From NCBI GenBank assembly GCA_031119395.1, contig JAVHYA010000018.1, positions 1 to 64,000 on the forward strand: DNA of 64,000 bases, given 5' to 3'. Source of the DNA: Pseudomonadota bacterium (GTDB lineage Bacteria; Pseudomonadota; Gammaproteobacteria; Burkholderiales; Burkholderiaceae_C). The notes under the pieces are model-generated. The model ran no database searches and was not told the DNA's origin. It saw only the letters and a program-made list of their open reading frames with translations. Both the position numbers and the translations under genes were made by a program. Position 1 is the stretch's first letter, and each line of letters begins with the position of its first letter. Positions 1-17,358 of the stretch are shown here, in pieces.

Positions 1-1
1 C

Positions 2-1087
2 GGTGGCGGCGCGCAGCGGGCCGGTGGGTATGGCGGGGCTGGCATCGCTGGTCTTCTTCGGCTGGGCCGCGTTCGTGGGCCGGATGCGGAAGGTGGGCAC
101 GATGCGGTCCCACAACGCCAGCGCCTCCTCGTTGTTCAGGCTCGGCTTCTGCGAATTGCCCTTGCCGTCCTGCGTACCGGTTTCCATCTGGATGATGACC
201 ACCGGCTCTTCCAGGGTGCCTTCGCCCTGGGTTTCCCACACAAAGTTGTGCGCCGGCACGCCGCCACCGTTGGGCGCGGTGAACAGGTATTCCTGCCCTG
301 TGTAACCCGCCACCGTCCGATCGCCCTTTCGCAACACATGAACACTCGAGGCCAAGTTGCCCAACGAGTTGACAACACCGCCCATGCGCTCCAGAAGGGG
401 TTTGTCGCGCTTGCTGGCGGCCAGGGGATAGAACCACACGGACACATAAGCATCCGGGTGACCGGGCAGGCTGAACTCGGTCAGCGCCTCTTCGTTCTCC
501 CATTCGGGGCTGGCGATGAAGCCGCCGGGGAAGCAGTAGCCGGGGTCGGAGGGGATTTCGGTGTCTAACCGAGGACGAAACCCATTAATCCGCTCTTGCA
601 TTCGGCTGATTCCAAGTTGTTGCTTGTCGTCATCTACTTCGCTGACCATTAAAAATCTGGTTCCTCCCATCCACTTATAGCCCTCGACACTGACAAGGCC
701 GGCCGCGGTCGGCGTCTCCCAGAACGCCAACACCCTTGAGCTGTCATCAGGCCGGACAGCCTTTAGGAACTGGCTGGGATCCACATCGTGTTTGCTCGCC
801 TTTAGCTTTGCCTCCTTATCGTCTAGTTCCTTAGTGAACTGCTCTCGACTCATGACTCGCGGCTTTTCGATCTGGGCGAACCGATAGGTGTTGCGCGCAC
901 TGCCGATGATCTTTGCGCCTTCGGGCAGATCAATCAGAAAGCGGCCGGTGCAGAACGTGGTCACGGGTGTTGTCATGGCGGGCGGCAAGGAAGAGGAGGA
1001 ACCGGAGGTGGGATGACAGCCCGAAACTCCCGTAGCGACAAGCACCACGAGCATCGTCCGGCCGATGAGGGATCGGAAGGCCATCAT
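2..1087 (-). CDS. Tli4-like T6SS immunity lipoprotein (partial, runs off left edge)
   Basis: Reading leftward from ATG at 1087 (a second ATG at 1084 is equally possible), the frame is open for about 361 codons to the window edge, so the C-terminus is missing. It starts with a lipoprotein signal: a hydrophobic stretch MLVVLVATGVSGC whose lipobox VSGC ends about residue 24. The mature part contains FCTGRFLIDLP and a later GYCFPGGFIA segment followed by FSLPGHPDAYVSVWF. I recognise these as the N- and C-terminal motifs of the Tli4 family of periplasmic immunity proteins against T6SS lipases. It begins 2 nt after the stop of the lipase gene, as expected for an effector-immunity pair. Its likely role is to protect the producer and its kin from the lipase in the periplasm. 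Bases 560-900 are visibly more AT-rich than the rest of the window, suggesting recent acquisition or fast divergence. Family call fairly sure; specificity inferred from position. Confidence 0.8.
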   Translation of the reverse strand, partial: MMAFRSLIGRTMLVVLVATGVSGCHPTSGSSSSLPPAMTTPVTTFCTGRFLIDLPEGAKIIGSARNTYRFAQIEKPRVMSREQFTKELDDKEAKLKASKHDVDPSQFLKAVRPDDSSRVLAFWETPTAAGLVSVEGYKWMGGTRFLMVSEVDDDKQQLGISRMQERINGFRPRLDTEIPSDPGYCFPGGFIASPEWENEEALTEFSLPGHPDAYVSVWFYPLAASKRDKPLLERMGGVVNSLGNLASSVHVLRKGDRTVAGYTGQEYLFTAPNGGGVPAHNFVWETQGEGTLEEPVVIIQMETGTQDGKGNSQKPSLNNEEALALWDRIVPTFRIRPTNAAQPKKTSDASPAIPTGPLRAAT

Positions 1088-1089
1088 GC

Positions 1090-2868
1090 TCAGGCCCGAT
1101 GCAGGTTGGCATTGAGCCATTCGGAATCGGCTGCCATGCGTGCGATGGAGTACAGCGTCACGGCCTGCACCACGTCGGCCTTGTACGAGCCCTGGTGGTC
1201 GTAGCTGGTGTGGCCACCGGCCAGGCCCTGGTGGCGGAACATCTGCTTGACGTGCGGCGTCGGCGCTGCGCCGGACTCGGCCGGCACGGTGCCGTCTCCA
1301 GGGCCTTCCTGTCCGGCGATGGCGAGTTCGTGCTCCGCCTTACCCGCGCGGACTTTGACCGTGCCGTTGAGGTCGTCATTCAGCAAGTCGCCGCTGCGAC
1401 AGTCGCCATCGACCGGGCGAGCGCAATGCCATCGCACTTCGTTCCAGCTTGGGCGATTCTTGTCGTCGGCATAGGAGGCGTAGGTAATCGGGTGGTACTT
1501 GTCTTCGGTGAGGTCGTGAAGCTCGCGGGCCAGTTTCATTACCTTGGAAAATCTCTTGAAATCGCGCTGCTCATCATTCCCCTCAACCACTTTCTTTCCC
1601 TCTTTCTTCGCCTTCTCCCGATCCTCCCTTCCCGCCGGATCGATCAACTCCTCCTTGACAAGCCGCCACCAGCTTTGCGCCTGGTTGTTCAGGTAGATGT
1701 CCGCGTAGATGTCACCGCCTTCACCCAAGGGAACTGACTTGCGCTGCCCCTGCGAGCGTGGTGTCGGCACCGTAACGGGTGAGGTCATGCGCAGCCAGTG
1801 GCGCTGCACGCCATCGGGGTCTTTGGTCTTGTACTGGCGCGTGGGCAGCAGTTCCAGCGGCCCCGGCGCATTGGCCAGAACGGCTGTGGCATCGGCACCA
1901 TCGCGCCCCAGCAGGGCCTGCTCCGGCCCCTCGAAGCCCGCCCGCATGCGTTTGTAGGTGGCCGGTGCGCCAATGGCAGGCATCACGCCATGAACGACGC
2001 CCAAAATCATGTCCTTCGCCTCCTCAAGCTGCGCGCATGCCCGCGCCGCCAGGCCGCCCATGCTGTGCGTGACGACGATCACCTTGTCGCAGACCTTGTT
2101 GCGGTCGCGATAGAAGTCGCGGATGCGCTTGATCTCCAGGGCCAGATGTTTGCCCGATGCCTGGTTGCTCTGCAGCCAGTTGTAGCCCACTGCGTAGACC
2201 GGATAGAAGGCGCTGGCGGCGCGCTTCAACGCCTCCTCGTCGATGGGTGTGAAGGGCTTGACGGCGCCCAGACGCTGCGCACCGGTCTGGCTGGTCTTTC
2301 CGGCACGCGTGACTTTCATGCGCTCCTCCTGCCAGTCCATTACGGCGGCGGCCCACCGCTCATCAATCTCCTTTCCATTGCGAAACATGGCCGACAGGCG
2401 CTGCTCCAGCACGTCAAGGATGACGCCATAACTGTCTTCATGAAGCTGTCCCCAGCCGCGCCGGGTGGCGCGTTCCGCGTCGCTTTCTCCGGGCGCATCG
2501 CCCATAAGCACAGCGCTTTCGGGCGGCGCATGCGCCGGACCGGTGTCATCCACTTCGGTGTTGTTCGGGTCAAGGATGCGCTGACGGGTGGCTGCACTTC
2601 GGCCCATCGTGCCAATGACCTGCCCCAAGCCCGTGATCTTCCCCTCGGGCGGAAACCATGCCTTCGTCTTCAGGCTGTTCTTGACCTTTAGGCGCGTACC
2701 CATGATCCCGGGAACGAAGATCACTGGAATCACCACCTTGGAAGGGATCAGGCACATGGCGCGAACTTTCATGTTCGTCGCCGTCAGGACCGACTGGGCG
2801 CCGTAGCTACCGTCCTCGTTCATGCGCGTGAGAATGGGCCGCGTCGGCTCCTTGTTCACTGTATTCAC
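1090..2868 (-). CDS. T6SS lipase effector, PGAP1-like alpha/beta hydrolase (Tle4/TplE-like)
   Basis: Encodes 592 residues. An N-terminal VIPVIFVPGIMGTRLK (about residues 46-61) gives the oxyanion-hole region, and VTHSMGGLAARA (about 265-276) carries the nucleophile serine of an alpha/beta-hydrolase lipase of PGAP1 type. The length matches the Tle4 class of type VI lipase effectors (TplE of Pseudomonas is about 588 residues). There is no signal peptide, in line with delivery on VgrG. The start is GTG at 2868 because a GGGAG ribosome site lies 8 nt upstream; an ATG 15 codons in is a weaker alternative. It lies 11 nt after vgrG and 2 nt before the immunity gene. The expected action is cleavage of membrane phospholipids or acyl esters in the periplasm of a target cell. 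Enzyme class is secure; substrate is inferred. Confidence 0.82.
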   Translation of the reverse strand: MNTVNKEPTRPILTRMNEDGSYGAQSVLTATNMKVRAMCLIPSKVVIPVIFVPGIMGTRLKVKNSLKTKAWFPPEGKITGLGQVIGTMGRSAATRQRILDPNNTEVDDTGPAHAPPESAVLMGDAPGESDAERATRRGWGQLHEDSYGVILDVLEQRLSAMFRNGKEIDERWAAAVMDWQEERMKVTRAGKTSQTGAQRLGAVKPFTPIDEEALKRAASAFYPVYAVGYNWLQSNQASGKHLALEIKRIRDFYRDRNKVCDKVIVVTHSMGGLAARACAQLEEAKDMILGVVHGVMPAIGAPATYKRMRAGFEGPEQALLGRDGADATAVLANAPGPLELLPTRQYKTKDPDGVQRHWLRMTSPVTVPTPRSQGQRKSVPLGEGGDIYADIYLNNQAQSWWRLVKEELIDPAGREDREKAKKEGKKVVEGNDEQRDFKRFSKVMKLARELHDLTEDKYHPITYASYADDKNRPSWNEVRWHCARPVDGDCRSGDLLNDDLNGTVKVRAGKAEHELAIAGQEGPGDGTVPAESGAAPTPHVKQMFRHQGLAGGHTSYDHQGSYKADVVQAVTLYSIARMAADSEWLNANLHRA

Positions 2869-2879
2869 AGAGCTACTCC

Positions 2880-5606
2880 CTATACCGCTTGCGGGTCCGA
2901 ATCGTCGGCGATCCGTATGTCTGCCACCCGCATGGCATCCTTCTGCGGCAGATCGGTTCGCCCGTCTTCATCGGTACGGCCTTCAATGACTTGCCCATCG
3001 TCCAGCGCGATTCGGTAGTGGCGACTCTTCAACGGCGCCCCGGTGGTTCGAAGCGCAAGCACAAAGCGCTCGTCGGTCTTAAGTGAACTACTAGGGACAT
3101 CGACCTGCGGGCTACCCCCACCCGCCCCGCCGATGCTGAAGTCCGGGCTCATGATGTGATGCAGGCTCTGGCTTTGCTCCACGATGCGCCCCTGGCCGTG
3201 GTCGACCTGGGTGCCCTGGGCGATGTAGCGGATGCGAGGCGCCTGGATCACGACCTCCTCGCCCGCAGAGATCACCACGCGCTTGGCCGCGGTGATCTCG
3301 ATGTCCTCCTTGTGCGCCTCGACCTGTACCTTGTCCTCGGCCGAGACGATGCGAATGCCCTTGTGCGCGAAGGCGCTGAAGAGCTCCGCTGCGCGAAGGA
3401 GCAGGCGGCGCCCCGCACTGATCTGCGTGTTGCCGGCGCTCACCGCGTCGATGTGGCTCTGCGCGCCGAGCACCAAAGCGTCCTGACTCACCGCGGCGAT
3501 GCCGGCCGGTGCGTCGATGGCCACCATGGGCGCGCCGCCTTCGCCGGCACCGGGTTTGACGTTGCTGCCGTGCTCCCAAGCCTTCAACTGCTCGAGCAGC
3601 TTGGCGATGCGTGCGGTGTCGCTGTTCTCGGCATGGTGGGTGGATGAAAGGTCGCCCAGCGTCTGCACGATGCCGCGCAACTGCTCGGTCAGCCCGAGCA
3701 AGGCCTGGCGCTCGAGCATCTCGCCGCCAGCCCGATTCTGAGCATGGGCTGTGATGTAGACGCCCTTGCCACCACGAACGGCTGCCTGGGCATCGGTGCG
3801 AACCTCGATGCCTTCGCCCCTGGCTTGGCCCTTGCCGTCGCGACGTGGATGGGTGAGCCAGCCCGCATTCAACTGGCTGGACGCGTGGCTGCTGGCGGCC
3901 TGCAGATTGATCTGGCCGGCCGTGTCGTCATGGCGCACCTGGTTGTGCCCGCCACCATGAATCTCGCGGGTCTTGGTGCCGGAGACATAGCGGTTGCCCG
4001 GCAAATGCCCGACATCGCTGAAGGCGGTAGGGGTGTTGCGTGCGTTGTGCACCACACCGATGACCAGGGGCTTGTCGGGATCGCCACCCACGAAATCGAC
4101 GACGACTTCCTGACCCACGCGGGGGATGAAGTCGATGCCGAAGCCCGCACCGGCCAGGCCTGTGGCCCAGCGCACCCAGGCGCTGTCGCGGTCGGTGCCA
4201 CTGGCACCTGCCCCATCGGCGTGCGCGTGGTCTTCGCCGCGATAGCCCTGGAACTGGATCTTGATGCGGCCCAATTCGTCGGTGTGGACCTCTTCGTCTG
4301 CGGGGCCGACGACCAGGGCGGTGAGCGGCATGGCACGGGGGGCGTCGCGTTGAGCGTCATAGCCCGGCACGAGGGGCACATCCCTGCGGATCGCTTCGAA
4401 GCTGTTGCGGTAGCGTCGCTCGTCCTTCTGGGTGTGCTCGTCGTCCTGGGCGCCCAACAGCAGGTGGACCTGAGCCTGAAGTTGCTTGGGCAGGTTGTTC
4501 TCGGCCCGGTGATGCAGACGGGTCACCACATACTCACGTTCATCGGAGGGATGGGCATCGACGATGGGATGTCCATCGATTCGGATGTATTGGCCCACAG
4601 CGAGGTTGCGTACGCCGCTCTGTCCACGCCCCGACTTGGCCTGCATGTCGTGCCAATCGGCCACGCGGTCGGTGCGTCGCAGGTGGTGCGCACTGTCGTT
4701 GGCGGTATGCGGTGGCTCGATGCGCGCGTCGATCAGCAGTCGGGCCAGGGAATTCCCGCTCGGTCCCTGGTCGACCCGGGCCGGGCGGGTCGTGTCGAGC
4801 ATGCCGACCTGCTTGTAGTCCCAGGTCTTGCGCTCGGCGCCACCGGGCACGAGCTGGCGCTCGAGCACGAGTTGGGTGATTGAATCGCGCTGTTCCGTGG
4901 GGGCGTCCCGGTGGTAGCGCACGGCACCGAAGGGCCAGGCCGGCAGCACATAGGCGTCGTCGAACAGCACCATCTGGTGAGCGGGATTCGATTGCTCAGG
5001 CGCCGGTCGAAAGAACCAGCTGATGCCGGAGCGTCGAAGCAGGTAGCGCACGAACCGGGCATCGCTGATGTTGGCCTGGTGCACGAACTCCCGCCCAGGG
5101 TAGCGCTCGCGCTCCAGGCCCAACTCCTGCAGTTCGAAGCAGGCGGCGAGTTCAGGGCTGCGCTGGCGCCACTCGTCCACCAGCAATTCGACAATCTCGA
5201 GATCGCTCTTGCCCCGAAAGACACGGCTGTTCGTGCGCAGGTCCATGATGGCCAGAGCGTCGGTTGCCTGCAGCTCGTAGACGGCAAGGCTGCCGTCGGA
5301 CTGACCGGCGCGGGCATCAGTGACAAGCATGCAGATGCCATGCAGATCGCCCTGGTCGGTGACGATCTGCACTTCGGCGCTCTGGCCGATGAAATTCTTG
5401 AGGGGGAGGTCGGCGGAGGTGCTCAGGCACACCAGACGAGCTTGAATGCCCTCGAACATCGCTTCGCGGATGTCGATGCGCTGAAGGATGAGGTCGGCAC
5501 CGGCTTGGTTGTCGGGGCCAATTCGCAAGCGCAATGCACGATGGCCACGGCCGAGCAGTTCTGCAGCCAGCAACTGGCGCAGCTCGGCAAATGCCGTCTG
5601 GTTCAT
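2880..5606 (-). CDS. vgrG: Type VI secretion tip protein VgrG
   Basis: Encodes 908 residues of the T6SS spike. Residues about 1-380 are the gp27-like base (PLKNFIGQ, PGREFVHQANISDARFV). A gp5-like OB-fold follows about 425-530 (VHTDELGRIKIQF, DSAWVRWA, FIPRVGQEVVVDF). The DUF2345 beta-helix extension lies about 600-815, with repeats such as HIDAVSAGNTQISAGRRLLL. The last 80 residues form a separate tail, HYRIALDDGQVIEGRTDEDG and onward, which resembles the transthyretin-like C-terminal domains that dock cargo on other VgrGs. The ATG at 5606 has an AGGGAGG ribosome site. The tail plus the lipase immediately downstream suggest the lipase is carried by this VgrG. No PAAR, DUF4123 chaperone or sheath genes are in the window, so this is an orphan vgrG island served by a T6SS elsewhere. 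Confidence 0.93.
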   Translation of the reverse strand: MNQTAFAELRQLLAAELLGRGHRALRLRIGPDNQAGADLILQRIDIREAMFEGIQARLVCLSTSADLPLKNFIGQSAEVQIVTDQGDLHGICMLVTDARAGQSDGSLAVYELQATDALAIMDLRTNSRVFRGKSDLEIVELLVDEWRQRSPELAACFELQELGLERERYPGREFVHQANISDARFVRYLLRRSGISWFFRPAPEQSNPAHQMVLFDDAYVLPAWPFGAVRYHRDAPTEQRDSITQLVLERQLVPGGAERKTWDYKQVGMLDTTRPARVDQGPSGNSLARLLIDARIEPPHTANDSAHHLRRTDRVADWHDMQAKSGRGQSGVRNLAVGQYIRIDGHPIVDAHPSDEREYVVTRLHHRAENNLPKQLQAQVHLLLGAQDDEHTQKDERRYRNSFEAIRRDVPLVPGYDAQRDAPRAMPLTALVVGPADEEVHTDELGRIKIQFQGYRGEDHAHADGAGASGTDRDSAWVRWATGLAGAGFGIDFIPRVGQEVVVDFVGGDPDKPLVIGVVHNARNTPTAFSDVGHLPGNRYVSGTKTREIHGGGHNQVRHDDTAGQINLQAASSHASSQLNAGWLTHPRRDGKGQARGEGIEVRTDAQAAVRGGKGVYITAHAQNRAGGEMLERQALLGLTEQLRGIVQTLGDLSSTHHAENSDTARIAKLLEQLKAWEHGSNVKPGAGEGGAPMVAIDAPAGIAAVSQDALVLGAQSHIDAVSAGNTQISAGRRLLLRAAELFSAFAHKGIRIVSAEDKVQVEAHKEDIEITAAKRVVISAGEEVVIQAPRIRYIAQGTQVDHGQGRIVEQSQSLHHIMSPDFSIGGAGGGSPQVDVPSSSLKTDERFVLALRTTGAPLKSRHYRIALDDGQVIEGRTDEDGRTDLPQKDAMRVADIRIADDSDPQAV

Positions 5607-5757
5607 ACGTTTCCTCCCTGGAAACTCGTCATCAGTTTGCGCAGAAGTCTACCGACAATGTCGAAATCCATTCCCGTGAAGATTGCCCAAATGCCCGCCC
5701 GGACTTGGCCCGTTTCTCGCGTGCCACAATGAATCGGACCTACGAGAAAGCCAAGCG

Positions 5758-7392
<1,635 letters not shown>

Positions 7393-7396
7393 CCCC

Positions 7397-9580
7397 ATGC
7401 AAGCCCTGGCCCTGCCCGACGCCGACCTGCGCGCCCTGACGCGCGCCGAGCACGGCGACCCCTTCGCGGTGCTGGGACCGCACGACACGCCCGAGGGCCT
7501 GTGCATCCGCGCCTTCCTGCCCGGCGCGCGCTCGGTGGGGGTGGTGCACGCCGCCTCGGGCGATCCGCTGGCGGTGCTGCAGCGCCAGGGCGATTCGGAC
7601 CTCTTCGCCGCCCTGGTGCCGGCCGCGCCCGCCCGCATGGGCTACCGGCTGCGCGTGCAGTGGGCGCACCAGGTGCAGCTGCTGGACGATCCCTATCGCT
7701 TCCCGCCGGTCCTGGGCGAAACCGACGTCTGGCTGCTGGCCGAAGGCACGCACCTGCGGCCCTGGGAGCGGCTGGGCGCCCACCTGCTGAACTGGCAGGG
7801 CGCCAAGGGCGTGGCCTTCGCGGTCTGGGCCCCGCATGCGCAGCGCGTGTCGGTGGTGGGCGAGTTCAACCAGTGGGACGGGCGCCGCCACCCGATGCGC
7901 CTGCGCCGCGAATGCGGCGTGTGGGAGCTCTTCGTGCCGCACCTCGTGGCCGGCGACGCCTACCAGTTCGAGCTGCTGGCAGCCGACGGCACGGTGCTGC
8001 GCAAGGCCGACCCCTACGCCTTCGCGTCCCGCCTGCGGCCCGACACGGCCTGCGTGGTGCGGCCGCTGCCCGAGCCGCTGCCGATGCGGCCCGAGCGCGC
8101 GGCCGCCAACGCGCGCCATGCGCCGATCAGCATCTACGAGGTGCACCTGGGCTCCTGGCGGCGCAAGAACGGGCACGAGTGGCTGACCTACCCGGAGCTG
8201 GCCGACACGCTGGTGCCGTACGTGCGCGACATGGGTTTCACGCACCTGGAGCTGCTGCCGGTCACCGAGCACCCCTTCGACGGCTCCTGGGGCTACCAGC
8301 CCATCGGGCTGTACGCGCCCACCTCGCGCTTCGGCACGCCGTCGGAGTTCCGCCACTTCGTCGAGGCGGCGCACGACGCCGGGCTGGGCGTGATCCTCGA
8401 CTGGGTGCCGGCGCACTTCCCGACCGACGCCCACGGCCTGGGCCGCTTCGATGGCACCGCCCTCTACGAATATGCCGACCCGCGCGAGGGCTTCCACAAC
8501 GACTGGAACACGCTGATCTTCAACTGGAGGCGCACCGAGGTGCGCAACTACCTGGTCGGCAACGCGCTGTACTGGCTGGAACGCTACGGCATCGACGGGC
8601 TGCGCGTGGATGCCGTCGCCTCGATGCTCTACCGCGACTACAGCCGCGCGGCCGGCCAGTGGGTGCCCAACGAGCAGGGCGGGCGCGAGAACCTCGAGGC
8701 CATCGACTTCCTGCGGCGCATGAACCGCGTGGTGGGCACCGAGCGGCCCGGCGCCATGACCATCGCCGAGGAGTCGACCAGCTTCCCCGGCGTGACGCGC
8801 CCGCCCGAAGACGGCGGCCTGGGCTTCCACTACAAGTGGAACATGGGCTGGATGAACGACACGCTGGCCTATGCGCACACCGACCCGGTGTACCGCCGGC
8901 ACCACCACCGGCAGATCACCTTCGGCCTGATGTACGCGCACACCGAGAACTTCGTGCTGCCCTTCTCGCACGACGAGGTGGTGCACGGCAAGGGCTCGAT
9001 GATCGGCAAGATGCCCGGCGACGAGTGGCAGCAGTTCGCGGGCCTGCGCAACCTCTACGGCTACCAATGGGCCTACCCGGGCAAGAAGCTGCTCTTCATG
9101 GGCTGCGAGTTCGCGCAGCGCACCGAATGGAACGCCGACCGCAGCCTGGACTGGCACCTGCTCGAGCACGGCGGCGCGCAGCCCCTGCACGAAGGGGTGC
9201 GCCGGCTGGTGCGCGACCTCAACAACGTCTACCGCCACTACCCGGCGCTGCATGCGCAGGACTGCGAAGCGGCCGGCTTCCAGTGGCTGGTGCACGACGA
9301 TGCCGACCAGTCCGTGTTCGCCTTCGTGCGCCAGGCACCCGATGGCGCCTGCGTGGTGGCCGTGTGCAACTTCACGCCCGTGGTGCGGCACGGCTACCGC
9401 CTGGGCCTGCCGCAGGCGGGCACCTGGCGCGAGGCGATCAACACCGACCAGGCGGTCTATGGCGGCTCGGGCGTCGGCAATGCGCCGGTCGGCACCCAGC
9501 CCGTGCCGTGGCACGGGCAGCCGCAGTCGGCCGTGATGACGGTGCCGCCACTGGCAACCGTGCTGTGGGTGCTGGCGTGA
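7397..9580 (+). CDS. glgB: 1,4-alpha-glucan branching enzyme, long form
   Basis: Encodes 727 residues, the usual length for full GlgB. An N-terminal N1 module (about 1-110, [16 protein letters not shown]) precedes the CBM48 module ([20 protein letters not shown], about 137-230) and the GH13_9 catalytic barrel. The catalytic triad is visible: Asp in GLRVDAVAS (about 405), Glu in IAEEST (about 458), Asp in [12 protein letters not shown] (about 526). It transfers alpha-1,4 segments to form alpha-1,6 branches on glycogen in the cytoplasm. ATG 7397 follows the alpha-glucosidase stop by 4 nt, so the two are probably translated together. The window has a second, shorter GlgB in the trehalose operon, and this copy is the one linked to GlgC/GlgA. 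Confidence 0.95.
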   Translation: MQALALPDADLRALTRAEHGDPFAVLGPHDTPEGLCIRAFLPGARSVGVVHAASGDPLAVLQRQGDSDLFAALVPAAPARMGYRLRVQWAHQVQLLDDPYRFPPVLGETDVWLLAEGTHLRPWERLGAHLLNWQGAKGVAFAVWAPHAQRVSVVGEFNQWDGRRHPMRLRRECGVWELFVPHLVAGDAYQFELLAADGTVLRKADPYAFASRLRPDTACVVRPLPEPLPMRPERAAANARHAPISIYEVHLGSWRRKNGHEWLTYPELADTLVPYVRDMGFTHLELLPVTEHPFDGSWGYQPIGLYAPTSRFGTPSEFRHFVEAAHDAGLGVILDWVPAHFPTDAHGLGRFDGTALYEYADPREGFHNDWNTLIFNWRRTEVRNYLVGNALYWLERYGIDGLRVDAVASMLYRDYSRAAGQWVPNEQGGRENLEAIDFLRRMNRVVGTERPGAMTIAEESTSFPGVTRPPEDGGLGFHYKWNMGWMNDTLAYAHTDPVYRRHHHRQITFGLMYAHTENFVLPFSHDEVVHGKGSMIGKMPGDEWQQFAGLRNLYGYQWAYPGKKLLFMGCEFAQRTEWNADRSLDWHLLEHGGAQPLHEGVRRLVRDLNNVYRHYPALHAQDCEAAGFQWLVHDDADQSVFAFVRQAPDGACVVAVCNFTPVVRHGYRLGLPQAGTWREAINTDQAVYGGSGVGNAPVGTQPVPWHGQPQSAVMTVPPLATVLWVLA

Positions 9581-9600
9581 AGGGCACCGTTTCTCAAGCA

Positions 9601-9655
9601 AAAAGTGGCTGCAACGCCCGCCGTACGGGCGCAAGCAGCTATCGAAAAGATAGCA
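9601..9655 (+). repeat. Two-hairpin intergenic repeat between glgB and glgX
   Basis: This copy has both stems intact: CGCCCG (9615-9620) with CGGGCG (9626-9631), then GCTATC (9638-9643) with GATAGC (9649-9654). Related copies occur between other genes in the window, in both orientations. This one sits inside an operon, in the 82-nt gap between glgB and glgX, with no long T-run after it. It could reduce or process the downstream message. Confidence 0.75.
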
Positions 9656-9662
9656 ATCGACG

Positions 9663-11753
<2,091 letters not shown>

Positions 11754-11788
11754 CCGGCGCCCGCCCACAACGATTCAAGGAGACTCTG

Positions 11789-13134
<1,346 letters not shown>

Positions 13135-13135
<1 letters not shown>

Positions 13136-14601
13136 TGCGCATCCTCCAAGTCAGCGCCGAGCTGTTTCCGCTGCTCAAGACCGGCGGCCTGGCCGACGTG
13201 GCCGGCGCCCTGCCGCTGGCGCTCGCCGCCGCCGGCGAGGACGTGCGCGTGCTGCTGCCCGGCTTCCCGGCCCTGCGCGCGGGCGTGCGCCGCGCCGCGC
13301 AGGTGGCCGAGTTCCGCACCCCCTGGGGCGAGACGGCCCGCCTCGTGCACGGCCACATCGAGCTCAATGCACGCCAGCGCATCGGCACCTACCTGATCGA
13401 TGCGCCGGCGCTGTACGACCGGCCCGGCAATCCCTACGAAGACGCGAACCGCCAGCCCTACGGCGACAACCACCGGCGCTTCGCGCTGCTGGGATGGGCC
13501 GCGGCCCAGCTGGCCCAGGGACTCGACCCGCACTGGCACCCCGAAGTGGTGCATGCGCACGACTGGCATGCCGCGCTGGCGCCGGCCTACCTGGCCCACG
13601 CGCCGGGCGGCGCGCGGGCGCGCAGCGTCTTCACCATCCACAACCTGGCCTACCAGGGCCTGTTCGGCGCCTGGGCCTTCGCCGACCTGGGATTGCCGGC
13701 CGAGGCCTTCCGCATCGACGGGCTCGAATACCACGGGCAGGTGTCGTTCATGAAGGCCGGCCTGCACTACGCCGACCGGCTGACCACGGTGAGCCCGAGC
13801 TATGCACGGGAGGTGCAGACGCCCGCGCAGGGCCACGGCCTGGATGGCCTGCTGCGCGCGCGCGCCGGGGTGCTGCACGGCATCCTCAACGCCGTGGACG
13901 ACGCGGTGTGGAACCCCGCCATCGACACCCTCATCCCCCAGCCCTTCAGCATGCCCGAGGGCCGCCGCATGGCCGGCAAGGCGCGCGGCAAGGCCGAGGT
14001 GCAGCATGCCCTCGGCCTCGCGGTCGACGCCACGGCGCCGCTGTTCGTGCTGGTGAGCCGCCTGACCGAGCAGAAGGGCCTGCCCCTGGTGCTCGACGGG
14101 CTGGACGCGCTGCTCGCGCAGGGCGGCCAGCTCGCGCTGCTGGGCAGCGGCGACGCCTGGCTGCAGGACGCCTTCCGTGCCCGCGCAGCCGCAGCGCCCA
14201 CCCGGGTGAGTGCCACCATCGGCTACGACGAGGCCCTGGCACACCGGCTGTTCGCGGCCGGCGACGTGACGCTCGTGCCCTCGATGTTCGAGCCCTGCGG
14301 CCTGACGCAGATGTACGGCCTCAAGTACGGCGCGCTGCCGCTGGTGCACCGCGTCGGCGGCCTGGCCGACACGGTGGTCGACTGCACCCTCGAGGACATG
14401 GCCGAAGGCACGGCCAACGGCTTCGCCTTCGACGGCTTCGACACCGCCGCCTATGCGCGTGCCGTGCGCCGCGCCTTCGCCCTCTACGACCGCCCGGCCG
14501 ACTGGCGCCGGGTGCGCGCCGCCGGCATGCGCCAGCCCTTCGACTGGGGCACGGCCGCCGCGCAATACATCGACGTCTACCGGCGCGCGCTCGGGCATTG
14601 A
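13135..14601 (+). CDS. glgA: Glycogen synthase (ADP-glucose type, GT5)
   Basis: Encodes 488 residues of a GT5 glycosyltransferase. The N-terminal LLKTGGLADV (Lys15-Thr-Gly-Gly) binds ADP-glucose. The C-terminal Rossmann domain has LVSRLTEQKGLPLVLDGL (about 303) and the catalytic region MFEPCGLTQMYGLKYG (about 382-397). It adds glucose from ADP-glucose to the non-reducing end of alpha-1,4 glucan. The start ATG shares its A with the glgC stop. glgP follows 54 nt downstream. Length and motifs are normal and no defect is seen. Confidence 0.96.
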
Positions 14602-14655
14602 GCACCGGGCGGCGCCATTCGCTTTCCTGAAACCCACGGCCTTCAGGCTTTCGCC

Positions 14656-17118
<2,463 letters not shown>

Positions 17119-17132
17119 GATGCGGGCGGCCT

Positions 17133-17352
17133 GAATACGGAAATCCGTACGCGAAGGACGCGAAGGTATCGCGAAGGGCGCGAAAGGAAAGGCAAGAATT
17201 CGAGGGGCCGGCAGGCGCGTTCCGCGCCGCCCTGCGCTCCTCTTTTGATAGCTTCTTGCGCACGACTGGCGGGCGTTTCAGCCATTTTTCATTTGAATTT
17301 TTCGCGTCCTTCGCGAGACCTTCGCGCCCTTCGCGTACGGCTGTCCGAATTC
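17133..17352. repeat. Composite inverted repeat with CGCGAAGG units and a nested hairpin element
   Basis: A left arm (17133-17201) holds four degenerate tandem units of the type CGCGAAGG, bounded by GAATAC and GAATTC. A right arm (17294-17352) holds the same units in reverse complement (CCTTCGCG), also ending in GAATTC. Between them, 17241-17290 is a degenerate copy of the two-hairpin intergenic repeat in minus orientation. The arms could fold into one long stem between the convergent genes glgP and exbD. It may act as a bidirectional terminator or be a small non-autonomous mobile repeat. Confidence 0.75.
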
Positions 17353-17358
17353 AAGCGG

